A stretch of DNA of 31,569 bases from JBDKGH01 sp039798265 (GCA_039798265.1 JBDKGH010000071.1:1-31569); one strand, 5' to 3'; positions 7,365 to 14,628 are shown, numbered from the stretch's first letter. Notes: a model not told the origin generated them from the sequence alone. Translations and numbers: made by a program.

Positions 7365-9440
7365 TTATTCAAAGGTGATCTTTCTTGTAGTAACACCAGT
7401 GGAACTGACAATGCGCAAGAGATAAACTCCCGAGGCTTGGTGCCTGATGTTTAGTCGGTGATCACCTGGTGTGAGCGATCCGCTGTGTATGTTTTCACAG
7501 AGTGCCCCTGCCATACTGTACAGGTTAATCTGAACTTGATCGCTACTATTCATCGATAATTCGAGGGTAGCGTCTCCTTTGGATGGTGAAGGATAAACAT
7601 TAATGGTATTGATGTTTTCTAATTCACTTAAGCCGAGGCCAGCGAGGCTAGTAGAAATATTGATGTCATCTAAATAGAAGTTGTTGCCACCTCGTCCAAG
7701 GAACTCAAATTTCACTCGGAAGCCTTCTGTGAAGAAAGTGCTATCTGTAATGGTGAGTACTTCGCCATTCCATTGGGAAAGACCGGTGGGCGTCCAAGAT
7801 GCATTGGTAGCAGTACCTGTGGGCAGGTTAGTTAATCCTTTGCGAATGCGCACGAGGTTCCAAGTTTCACCGCAATCAGGTGATACATTAATGCGCAATC
7901 GATCGTCAGTGGCGGTGAGCTTATTGGCGTAAGCCCATTTGTATGAAATATACACGGTGTCCACATCGGTCATATTAAACACGCGTGAGTAAACTTCATC
8001 GCGGTTGTCGAACACGGTGCTATTGAAATTACGAAGCTTCAAACTTTTGCTCCCACTGTAGAAGGTACTCGGCGTTATCTCCCAAGTTTCATCGAAATTT
8101 TCATTGCTAATAGACCAGTTTTCATTGGTCCACTGACCTTCAAATCCTTCTGAAATGGGTGGGGTTCCAAATTCTGCAGGTACCACTGATACAAGGTTGT
8201 AATAAGTAGTAGTCAATGTTCCGTTAGGATTGGAAACAGTGAGGCTCACAGAAAAGGTTCCAGACGTGTTGTACACGTGAAGGGGATTCTGATAAACCGC
8301 AGGATCTGTTCCTGTAATTACAGTTCCGTCGCCAAAATCCCATGTCCATTCGGTGATACCGTGATAAGAGCGATCTGTAAATTGAACGCCCGTTCCTGGA
8401 CATACGCTACGCTGATCAAGTTCAAAACTAATGGCGCATAGAGGTGGATTGGTAACTCCTGTAGCGGCGAGGTTAGAGGCCGTGATAAGCTGATTGCGTT
8501 GTGCAATGGGAGAAGTAATAGCTGCGCGCATGCGGTTTGCTTGGCCTTGGGTAAACATACGTGAGCAATAAGAGTACTCCATATAGTTTTGAACGTTGTC
8601 TAATGCGCTGCCGCAAGAAGCTCCGGTAATGGTACAGCTGGTATAACCTATGGTATTTGGGGTGTCTGATACGCCATCATCAAAGTCACAATTGGAAGCG
8701 AGGCCAGGTTCATTGGTAGGTCCCCATGTATGACTCAGGTTGAGCCAGTGACCTACTTCATGGGTAAGTGTGCGCGAGCGTGTATTGCTGCTTGTTCCAA
8801 TAGCTCCTACATAGTCAGCGCGCACAACTATGCCGTCGCCACTTGCTGCCCATGGAGAAGAAACTTGTGAAGGGAGTTGGGTGTAGCCCGCCGCGCCTGC
8901 GGCATCGGCACAGATCCAAATGTTCAAGTATTCATCACGTGGCCAATAAATCAAACTTTTCATTTGGTCGTCACCGGCATTGGTCAGTTCACTCACAATG
9001 CGGTTGATACCACGAGTGCAATTACCGTTCGGATCTTTGGTGGCTAAGGCAAACTCGATTCCTACGTCAGCGGTTATACCTTGGAACTCATCCACTACTA
9101 AGGCGATGTCGTTATTCAACATGCGGAAGTCGCGATTGAGGATAGATAGGCCGTTTAAAATTTGGTCGTCGGAAATGTTTTCGGATCCGTTATTGTGAAT
9201 CACGTGAAAAACAACCGGAATGGTATAGATGGTCATACCACCGCCTCGGTTTTCACTGAAGTTTCTGGTGTACTCCTCGAGCCAAGCTTCTGCGCTTTCA
9301 ATTTCCTGAATGCGGTCAGGGTGATTAGCGCGAATGCGATCATGCGCTTCAACTTGACCACAGAAACGATGGTCATGATCTTGAGCTGATGACAGCAATG
9401 AACCAATAAAGAGTGCAAAAAGTAAAAAAGTGTTCTTCAT
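7365..9440 (-). CDS. Secreted M43 (pappalysin/cytophagalysin) zinc metalloprotease with PKD and T9SS domains
   Basis: This encodes 691 residues. Residues 1-19 are a signal peptide (cleavage near LLSSAQ). Residues about 70-320 form the metallopeptidase domain, with zinc-binding motif HEVGHWLNLSH (His227, Glu228, His231, His237) and the Met-turn NYMEYS (285-290). The domain also has the cysteines usual in cytophagalysins. A PKD domain follows at about 337-420 (WTWDFGDG). Next is a region of about 190 residues that resembles a jelly-roll or MAM-like fold. The last 75 or so residues are a T9SS type A sorting domain (NVYPSPSKGD to TTRKITFE). It should be exported through the Sec and PorSS systems and cleaved or anchored at the surface. 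It is monocistronic by its own terminator. It lies downstream of, and on the same strand as, the tRNA-like RNA, and I see no clear promoter between them. Confidence 0.95.
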   Translation of the reverse strand: MKNTFLLFALFIGSLLSSAQDHDHRFCGQVEAHDRIRANHPDRIQEIESAEAWLEEYTRNFSENRGGGMTIYTIPVVFHVIHNNGSENISDDQILNGLSILNRDFRMLNNDIALVVDEFQGITADVGIEFALATKDPNGNCTRGINRIVSELTNAGDDQMKSLIYWPRDEYLNIWICADAAGAAGYTQLPSQVSSPWAASGDGIVVRADYVGAIGTSSNTRSRTLTHEVGHWLNLSHTWGPTNEPGLASNCDFDDGVSDTPNTIGYTSCTITGASCGSALDNVQNYMEYSYCSRMFTQGQANRMRAAITSPIAQRNQLITASNLAATGVTNPPLCAISFELDQRSVCPGTGVQFTDRSYHGITEWTWDFGDGTVITGTDPAVYQNPLHVYNTSGTFSVSLTVSNPNGTLTTTYYNLVSVVPAEFGTPPISEGFEGQWTNENWSISNENFDETWEITPSTFYSGSKSLKLRNFNSTVFDNRDEVYSRVFNMTDVDTVYISYKWAYANKLTATDDRLRINVSPDCGETWNLVRIRKGLTNLPTGTATNASWTPTGLSQWNGEVLTITDSTFFTEGFRVKFEFLGRGGNNFYLDDINISTSLAGLGLSELENINTINVYPSPSKGDATLELSMNSSDQVQINLYSMAGALCENIHSGSLTPGDHRLNIRHQASGVYLLRIVSSTGVTTRKITFE

Positions 9441-9455
9441 AGATTATCCTAAAAG

Positions 9456-9473
9456 GCGCGTAAAAATACACGC
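9456..9473 (-). other. Small hairpin just upstream of the protease start codon
   Basis: On the minus strand GCGTGTA-TTTT-TACGCGC can pair over seven bases (one G-T pair) and is followed by CTTTT. It ends 15 bases before the ATG at 9440. It could be a weak attenuator, a 5' stabiliser or a structure hiding the ribosome site. It is seen only as a fold. Confidence 0.35.
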
Positions 9474-9551
9474 AGTTGGGCTCCACAGTACGATTATTCA
9501 GTTAAATACCCTACTCATAAAAGCCGTTAAAATTGGATTACTATGAAATGA

Positions 9552-9594
9552 AAAGGTGCCCGAGAATGGGGTTCAACCATTCGCAGACACCTTT
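9552..9594 (-). terminator. Strong terminator ending the tRNA-like RNA
   Basis: On the minus strand an 11-pair lower stem (AAAGGTGTCTG with CGGGCACCTTT, two G-T pairs) is separated by one C/T mismatch from a six-pair upper stem GAATGG/CCATTC with a seven-base loop. The T run is short (TTTTCATTT), so it might also work as a conditional attenuator before the protease gene. Confidence 0.75.
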
Positions 9595-9625
9595 ATCATC
9601 ATCTTTCACACGCTTTCACACTGCA

Positions 9626-9650
9626 AAACCGGTTGATAGCGATCCGGTTT
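9626..9650 (-). other. CCGG hairpin in the 3' module of the RNA
   Basis: On the minus strand AAACCGG pairs with CCGGTTT (seven pairs) around an 11-base loop that can form a further three pairs (GAT/ATC). It lies between the tRNA-like domain and the terminator. Confidence 0.55.
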
Positions 9651-9678
9651 AGCCTTACTCCTCGTCTTACCCCAAAAT

Positions 9679-9692
9679 GCTGATTTCTCAGC
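9679..9692 (-). other. GNRA-tetraloop hairpin in the 3' module of the RNA
   Basis: On the minus strand GCTGA-GAAA-TCAGC forms five pairs closed by a GAAA tetraloop, 18 bases after the acceptor-like stem. GNRA loops often dock in tertiary contacts, which supports a folded RNA. Confidence 0.6.
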
Positions 9693-9710
9693 TACCAAGA
9701 ACACATTCGC

Positions 9711-9857
9711 TGTTGGGGAAGGACTCGAACCTTCTAAGGGAGGTAGTGCAGAATTCCTTTCCAAAACCATCTGATATGATACCAACCATTCCGCAAACCA
9801 TTAGAACTCCCCGCTTTCACGTTTGAAAACTGTGTTTGCCACTTTCACCACCCAACA
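9711..9857 (-). other. tRNA-like domain with giant variable arm
   Basis: Positions on the minus strand: acceptor 9857-9851 with 9717-9711; D stem 9848-9846 with 9834-9832; anticodon-position stem 9830-9825 with 9818-9813; variable-arm lower stem GGGAG 9811-9807 with CTCCC 9742-9738; upper stem TGCGGAAT 9795-9788 with ATTCTGCA 9754-9747 (one G-T pair); T stem GAAGG 9734-9730 with CCTTC 9722-9718 around TTCGAGT. Total 147 nt. The base after the acceptor is G followed by CG, not CCA. Confidence 0.7.
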
Positions 9858-9873
9858 GTGTATTTATCTGCTA

Positions 9874-9881
9874 CAAATGTA
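9874..9881 (-). promoter_or_regulatory. Promoter -7 box for the tRNA-like RNA
   Basis: The minus strand reads TACATTTG, an exact TANNTTTG match, 17 bases before the acceptor stem, predicting transcription start near 9868. A matching TTTG at -33 is not obvious. The upstream 70 bases are very AT-rich and shared with the divergent regulator gene. Confidence 0.6.
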
Positions 9882-9954
9882 TAAAATGAGGGTTTTTTTG
9901 ATCGAATCGGTTTATTTTTATTTAAAAAAATACGGAAATGATAATTTTGACTCT

Positions 9955-9962
9955 TATTTTTG
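9955..9962 (+). promoter_or_regulatory. Promoter -7 box for the Lrp/AsnC regulator gene
   Basis: TATTTTTG matches TANNTTTG and ends 30 bases before the ATG at 9993. It faces away from the RNA promoter at 9881-9874, so the AT-rich stretch of about 73 bases between them is a shared divergent control region. Confidence 0.5.
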
Positions 9963-9992
9963 AATTTCTTTCAATCAAGCCCTTTTTCACCC

Positions 9993-10466
9993 ATGGAAAA
10001 TTATCAACTCGACAACGTAGATCGTCAAATATTAGAACTGCTCACAGAAGATGCCTTTACACCTTACACTGAAATTGCTCGGAAGGTGCATGTAGCACCA
10101 GGCACAGTGCACGTGCGCATGCGCAAAATGGAACAAGCGGGTGTTGTGAAAAAGCCGCAATTGCAAGTAGATCTGGGTGCTCTGGGATGGGATGTTACTG
10201 CCTTTATCGGTGTTTTTTTGCAAAAAAGTGAAGACTATGGAAAGGTGGTGCGCGAACTTCAAAAAATTCCGGAGGTGCTTTCCTGCCATTATATAACAGG
10301 CACTTATTCGCTGTTTCTTAAAATCACTTGCCGCGATACACGCCACTTACGCGACGTTTTGTCTGATCGAATTCAAAAAATTAATGGCATTAGCCGTACA
10401 GAGACCTTGATCAGTTTAGAAGAAAGTTTCAATCGACAATTGAAGTGGGGGCCTACCTCTAAGTAG
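9993..10466 (+). CDS. Lrp/AsnC family transcriptional regulator
   Basis: From the ATG at 9993 this is 157 residues beginning MENYQLDNVDRQILELLTED. A longer frame from a TTG at 9960 overlaps the promoter box and is rejected. Residues about 5-55 are the AsnC-type winged helix-turn-helix (YTEIARKVHVAPGTVHVRMRKMEQAGVVKK). The rest is the RAM ligand-binding/oligomerisation domain (ALGWDVTAFIGVFLQKSEDYG, CHYITGTYSLFLKI, ISRTETLISLE). Members bind amino acids and form octameric DNA-wrapping discs. The effector cannot be told. The gene is divergent from the tRNA-like RNA and 72 bases ahead of lepA. Autoregulation is usual in this family, so the shared divergent region is a plausible target. Confidence 0.93.
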   Translation: MENYQLDNVDRQILELLTEDAFTPYTEIARKVHVAPGTVHVRMRKMEQAGVVKKPQLQVDLGALGWDVTAFIGVFLQKSEDYGKVVRELQKIPEVLSCHYITGTYSLFLKITCRDTRHLRDVLSDRIQKINGISRTETLISLEESFNRQLKWGPTSK

Positions 10467-10505
10467 AGAAGCAAATAAAATGCGCGTGTATAGCCCTCAA
10501 AACCT

Positions 10506-10513
10506 TACTTTTG
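10506..10513 (+). promoter_or_regulatory. Promoter -7 box and ribosome site for lepA
   Basis: TACTTTTG matches TANNTTTG and ends 25 bases before the ATG at 10539. GGAAGGAT (10525-10532) is a clear Shine-Dalgarno-like site, unusual for this window. Confidence 0.5.
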
Positions 10514-10538
10514 CACTCCTGATTTGGAAGGATAAGAA

Positions 10539-12329
10539 ATGAAGAATATTCGAAATTTTTGCATTATCGCACACATCGACCACGGTAAAAGCACCTTGGC
10601 CGATCGTCTTTTGCAAGTTACTGGTACGGTTGATCAGCGCAAGCTAGTTGCCCAAACCTTAGATGATATGGACCTTGAGCGTGAAAAAGGTATTACAATC
10701 AAGGCTCACGCTATTCAAATGAAATTTAAGCACAAAGGCGAAGATTTTGTGCTCAACCTCATCGATACCCCCGGCCACGTTGACTTTAGCTACGAGGTTT
10801 CTCGTTCTATTGCAGCATGCGAAGGTGCTCTTCTTATCGTCGATGCTTCTCAAGGTATTCAAGCACAAACCATCTCTAACCTTTATTTGGCGGTAGAGCA
10901 TGATCTAACCATCATTCCTATCCTCAATAAAATTGACCTTCCTAACGCCGAGCCTGAATTAGTGAAAGATCAAGTTGTAGATCTTATTGGCTGCGACCGC
11001 GACGAAATATTGATCGCTAGTGGAAAAACTGGTCAAGGGGTAGATGAAATTTTAGCTGCCATTTGTGATCGTATTCCTGCTCCAAAGGGTGATCCTGAGG
11101 CTCCACTTCAAGCGATGATCTTTGACTCGGTTTTCAATTCGTTCCGTGGTATCATCGCATACTACCGTATTTTGAACGGTACATTGAAAAAAGGAGAGAA
11201 AGTAAAGTTCATGAACCTCAACACCGAATACATTGCGGATGAGGTGGGGGTAATGGCAATGGAACTGCAACCTCGCACCCAAGTAAGTGCCGGTGATATT
11301 GGATATATTATCAGTGGTATTAAGACGGCAACCGAGGTAAAAGTGGGTGATACCATTACTACCGTTGCCAACCCATGTACAGAAGCTATCAAAGGTTTTG
11401 AAGATGTAAAACCAATGGTATTCGCAGGGGTTTATCCTGTAGATACTGACGAGTACGAAGAACTTCGTGCGAGTATGGAAAAACTTCAGCTCAACGATGC
11501 TTCGTTGGTGTTCGAACCAGAGAGTTCTGCCGCACTTGGCTTCGGTTTCCGTTGCGGTTTCTTGGGTATGTTGCACATGGAGATCATCCAGGAACGTCTC
11601 GAGCGCGAGTTTGATATGACCGTTATTACAACGGTGCCTAACGTGAGCTATAAAGCATACACAACACGTCAAGGTGTTATAGAGATTCACAACCCTTCTG
11701 AGTTGCCTGATCCAAACGTGTTGGATTATGTAGAAGAACCCTATATCAAAGCGCAGATCATTACCAAAAGCGAATTCGTTGGTGCGGTAATGACCTTGTG
11801 TATTGAGAAGCGCGGTATGCTTACCAATCAAGTATACTTAACCAGCGACCGTGTGGAGTTGAGTTTTGAAATGCCTTTGGCAGAGATTGTATTTGACTTT
11901 TACGATCGTCTAAAAACGATTTCGAAAGGCTACGCATCATTCGACTATTTCCCTTGCGGATACAAGCAAAGTGATTTGGTGAAAATGGATATTCTCTTGA
12001 ATGGCGATCAAGTAGATGCTTTATCGGCTTTGATTCACAGAGACCATGCGTATGATTTGGGTAAAAAAATCTGCATAAAACTCCGCGAGCTCATCCCGCG
12101 TCAACAATTTGAGATTGCTCTACAAGCCGCTATTGGTGCGAAGATCATCGCCCGTGAAACCATCAAAGCCCTTCGTAAAGACGTTACAGCAAAATGTTAC
12201 GGTGGTGACATCTCTCGTAAACGTAAACTGTTGGAAAAACAGAAAGAAGGTAAGAAGCGTATGCGTCAAGTAGGTTCTGTAGAAGTTCCACAAGAAGCAT
12301 TCTTGGCGGTATTGAAATTGAATTCGTAG
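10539..12329 (+). CDS. lepA: Elongation factor 4 (LepA), back-translocating GTPase
   Basis: This encodes 596 residues, exactly the usual length (about 598). The GTPase motifs are complete: G1 AHIDHGKST (residues 11-19), the switch I region with EREKGITIKAHAI, G3 DTPGH, G4 NKID and G5 ASGKTG. The later domains include GFRCGFLGMLHMEI, and the LepA-specific C-terminal domain ends VPQEAFLAVLKLNS (GGDISRKRKLLEKQKEGKKRM). LepA binds the ribosome and assists in translation under stress and in initiation or assembly. It is a soluble to membrane-peripheral protein. It lies behind the Lrp gene but has its own promoter motif. There is no clear terminator after it. Confidence 0.98.
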   Translation: MKNIRNFCIIAHIDHGKSTLADRLLQVTGTVDQRKLVAQTLDDMDLEREKGITIKAHAIQMKFKHKGEDFVLNLIDTPGHVDFSYEVSRSIAACEGALLIVDASQGIQAQTISNLYLAVEHDLTIIPILNKIDLPNAEPELVKDQVVDLIGCDRDEILIASGKTGQGVDEILAAICDRIPAPKGDPEAPLQAMIFDSVFNSFRGIIAYYRILNGTLKKGEKVKFMNLNTEYIADEVGVMAMELQPRTQVSAGDIGYIISGIKTATEVKVGDTITTVANPCTEAIKGFEDVKPMVFAGVYPVDTDEYEELRASMEKLQLNDASLVFEPESSAALGFGFRCGFLGMLHMEIIQERLEREFDMTVITTVPNVSYKAYTTRQGVIEIHNPSELPDPNVLDYVEEPYIKAQIITKSEFVGAVMTLCIEKRGMLTNQVYLTSDRVELSFEMPLAEIVFDFYDRLKTISKGYASFDYFPCGYKQSDLVKMDILLNGDQVDALSALIHRDHAYDLGKKICIKLRELIPRQQFEIALQAAIGAKIIARETIKALRKDVTAKCYGGDISRKRKLLEKQKEGKKRMRQVGSVEVPQEAFLAVLKLNS

Positions 12330-12555
12330 GATCTTTATTTTTTTCTTGAGCACTCGTTTAGGCTCTGTGACTTTACTTGAATGTGAAGAGGTTAAAGAAT
12401 AATGTCCAGAATTGAATAGTGGACTTTCGATTCATCCATATCAAAGATGGCGGATTAGATCTCATTGACATGAGAAAAATCAGTATCGATGGAGATGAGG
12501 GCGATTCAATTAATCATAGAAAAGCGCTTACATTTGATAGGTAAACGAATAGGAT
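12330..12555. other. Intergenic region before acs
   Basis: This 226-base gap has no convincing gene. It begins T-rich after lepA, without a hairpin. A TANNTTTG match (TACATTTG, 12529-12536) lies 19 bases before the acs ATG and is the likely acs promoter. A 42-codon open stretch (12419-12544, GTG start) runs through that promoter and looks protein-like, perhaps a decayed gene tail. Confidence 0.5.
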
Positions 12556-14472
12556 ATGAGTTACCCTTATCAGATAAAATCACGCGCAGAATACGACGCT
12601 GCATATAAACGAAGTGAAGAGAATCCCGTTGAGTTCTGGGCGGACATCGCTTCGCATTTTCACTGGAGAAAAAAGTGGGATGTCACCCTCGACTGGAATT
12701 TCGTAGAGCCACACGTGCGTTGGTTTCTAGGTGGAAAATTGAACATCACCGAAAACTGCATCGATCGCCATTTACCAGAGCGAGCAAACCAACCGGCTAT
12801 TATTTGGGAACCGAACGATCCAGACGAATCGCATCGTGTATTGACCTACAAGCAGCTTTATGATAAGGTGTGTCAGTTTTCTCACGTACTGAAAAATAAC
12901 GGCGTGAAAAAGGGTGATCGCGTTTGTATTTATATGGGTATGATTCCTGAATTGGCGATCGCTGTTTTGGCTTGCGCTCGTGTAGGTGCGATACACTCGG
13001 TGATTTTCGGTGGATTTTCTGCGCAAAGCATTGCAGACAGAATTCAAGACGCGCAGGCATCTTTTGTTGTTACCTGCGACGGCGCATACCGCGGAGCGAA
13101 GGATATTCCGCTGAAAAGTGTGATCGACGATGCATTGATTGGTTGTCCTTCTGTGAAAAAAGTAATCGTATGTACACGCACGCGCACTCCTGTGAGTATG
13201 ATCAAAGGCCGCGATTTGTGGTTAGAAGATGAAATCAAGAAAGTAGAGTCTATGGGCTTGCATGATTTTGAGGCCGAAGAAATGGATAGTGAGGATCCTT
13301 TGTTCATTTTATACACTAGCGGAAGTACGGGCAAACCCAAAGGTGTTGTTCACACCCATGGTGGCTATATGGTTTACACGAATTACACATTCGTCAACGT
13401 GTTTCAACATCAACCCAGCGATATTCATTTCTGTACGGCAGATATTGGTTGGATAACAGGTCACTCTTACATTGTATATGGACCACTTAGTGCAGGAGCT
13501 ACATCGTTATTATTTGAAGGTGTACCGACTTGGCCCGATGCTGGTCGTTTTTGGGAAGTCGTAGAGCGTTATAAGGTGAGCATCTTGTACACCGCTCCCA
13601 CGGCTATTCGCAGCCTTATGGGCTTCGGCACTGAGCCAATCGAAGGAAAAGATTTGAGTTCGTTACGCGTACTTGGTACCGTGGGTGAGCCGATCAATGA
13701 AGAAGCTTGGCATTGGTATGACCAACATATCGGAAAAGGAAAATGTCCGATCGTAGATACTTGGTGGCAAACAGAAACAGGAGGTGTGTTGATTTCGAAC
13801 TTAGCAGGAATCACACCCGCGAAACCATCATTTGCTACTTTGCCCTTGCCAGGAGTACATCCAATATTGGTCGATGAAAATGGCAATGAAATACTTGGCA
13901 ATGGCGTAAGTGGAAACTTATGTATCAAGCATCCTTGGCCTTCCATCATTCGCACTACCTACGGCGATCATGAGCGTTGTAGAACCAATTACTTTGCTAC
14001 CTATCCTAATTTATATTTCACGGGCGATGGTGCTCTTCGGGATGAAGACGGTATGTATCGTATAACAGGGCGTGTGGATGATGTATTGAACGTGAGCGGT
14101 CACCGCATAGGTACGGCAGAAGTGGAGAATGCCATCAATATGCACGCAGGTGTAGTAGAAAGTGCTGTAGTGGGCTACCCTCACGATATCAAAGGGCAGG
14201 GAATCTATGCTTACGTTATTTATCATGGTAATCACGAAGCAGATGCCAATCTGACTCGTCAAGATATTTTACAAACGGTATCGAGAATCATCGGTCCTAT
14301 TGCGAAGCCAGATAAAATACAATTTGTAAGCGGTTTACCGAAGACACGCAGTGGAAAGATCATGCGACGCATCTTGAGAAAGATTGCGGAGAATGAATTA
14401 GAGAATTTGGGAGATACTTCTACCTTATTAGATCCAGTTGTTGTGGATGAGATTAAAGCGGGAAAGCTTTAA
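12556..14472 (+). CDS. acs: Acetyl-CoA synthetase (AMP-forming)
   Basis: This encodes 638 residues, near the 650 typical of Acs. Motifs in order: VWEPN-like N-terminal acceptor region, VIFGGFSAQSIADRI, the phosphate loop YTSGSTGKPKGVVHTHGGY, the acyl-site TADIGWITGHSYIVYGPL, DTWWQTETGG, the hinge region YFTGDGALRDEDGMYRITGR, VDDVLNVSGHRIGTAEVE, and the C-terminal lysine motif PKTRSGKIMRRILRKI. That lysine is the one acetylated in other Acs enzymes to switch them off. The enzyme activates acetate through acetyl-AMP to acetyl-CoA in the cytosol. The gene stands alone between a TANNTTTG promoter and a strong terminator. Confidence 0.98.
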   Translation: MSYPYQIKSRAEYDAAYKRSEENPVEFWADIASHFHWRKKWDVTLDWNFVEPHVRWFLGGKLNITENCIDRHLPERANQPAIIWEPNDPDESHRVLTYKQLYDKVCQFSHVLKNNGVKKGDRVCIYMGMIPELAIAVLACARVGAIHSVIFGGFSAQSIADRIQDAQASFVVTCDGAYRGAKDIPLKSVIDDALIGCPSVKKVIVCTRTRTPVSMIKGRDLWLEDEIKKVESMGLHDFEAEEMDSEDPLFILYTSGSTGKPKGVVHTHGGYMVYTNYTFVNVFQHQPSDIHFCTADIGWITGHSYIVYGPLSAGATSLLFEGVPTWPDAGRFWEVVERYKVSILYTAPTAIRSLMGFGTEPIEGKDLSSLRVLGTVGEPINEEAWHWYDQHIGKGKCPIVDTWWQTETGGVLISNLAGITPAKPSFATLPLPGVHPILVDENGNEILGNGVSGNLCIKHPWPSIIRTTYGDHERCRTNYFATYPNLYFTGDGALRDEDGMYRITGRVDDVLNVSGHRIGTAEVENAINMHAGVVESAVVGYPHDIKGQGIYAYVIYHGNHEADANLTRQDILQTVSRIIGPIAKPDKIQFVSGLPKTRSGKIMRRILRKIAENELENLGDTSTLLDPVVVDEIKAGKL

Positions 14473-14496
14473 AATACACAAGAGAATAGTATAAAG

Positions 14497-14522
14497 GCCT
14501 CCCGGTAGTGGAGGCTTTTTTT
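14497..14522 (+). terminator. Rho-independent terminator of acs
   Basis: GCCTCC-CGGTAGT-GGAGGC forms six pairs followed by seven T, beginning 24 bases after the acs stop codon. Confidence 0.93.
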
Positions 14523-14568
14523 ATGCGCATAAATGGCGATAAGTGAGGTGGTATTGGGCATAACAAAA

Positions 14569-14628
14569 ACTTGGAAATGTCGAAAAATTTTAGGTAAAGA
14601 CCTTATAGGTCTTAGACCTATAAGGTCT
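14569..14628 (+). repeat. Palindromic dispersed repeat, copy 1
   Basis: The core GACCTTATAGGTC-TTA-GACCTATAAGGTC (14599-14627) is a perfect inverted repeat with 13-base arms. It is preceded by TTAGGTAAA and an upstream part beginning CTTGGAAATGTC. A second copy lies in reverse orientation at 17814-17874. The shared unit is about 60 bases: identical in the arms and in TTAGGTAAA, and 15 of 20 bases identical between TTGG and AGG. It resembles a REP or small MITE element. It sits between the acs terminator and the start of the lipoprotein gene. Confidence 0.85.

Larger units (their letters stand above)
9546..9868 (-). ncRNA. Structured RNA with a tRNA-Leu-like 5' domain, unidentified family
   Basis: No convincing coding frame exists here. 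The minus strand carries a TANNTTTG promoter (9881-9874) and ends in a strong terminator. Its 5' part, 9857-9711, folds as a tRNA: acceptor stem TGTTGGG/CCCAACA (7 of 7 pairs, 8 with a flanking C-G), a D-arm with GTG/CAC stem and loop AAAGTGGCAAA, a stem at the anticodon-arm position, and a perfect T-arm with loop TTCGAGT. The start GGTGGTGAAAGTGGCAAACAC is very like tRNA-Leu. Between anticodon and T arms there are 78 nt instead of 10-24, foldable as a two-part giant variable arm. The anticodon-like loop AAACGT has six bases and no U33, and no CCA follows the acceptor, so this is not a decoding tRNA. A 3' module has two more hairpins. It lacks the hallmarks of tmRNA, RNase P, SRP and 6S RNA that I know. 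The 5' end is predicted, not measured. Confidence 0.68.

Noticed and set aside
9711..9857. Ordinary tRNA-Leu gene, or tRNA with a group I intron
   Set aside because: The anticodon loop is not of valid size or sequence. The excess of about 62 nt sits in the variable region and folds as an arm. It is too short for a group I intron and lacks its core elements.
9546..9868. tmRNA, RNase P RNA, SRP RNA or 6S RNA
   Set aside because: There is no tag-peptide frame ending in a YALAA-type sequence, none of the conserved RNase P core (GAGGAAAGTCC), no SRP tetraloop core, and no single long 6S-type hairpin with a central bubble.
11052..11831. 259-codon open frame on the minus strand inside lepA
   Set aside because: It is a shadow of a strongly conserved gene in another frame, with cysteine/histidine-rich composition and no recognisable domain.
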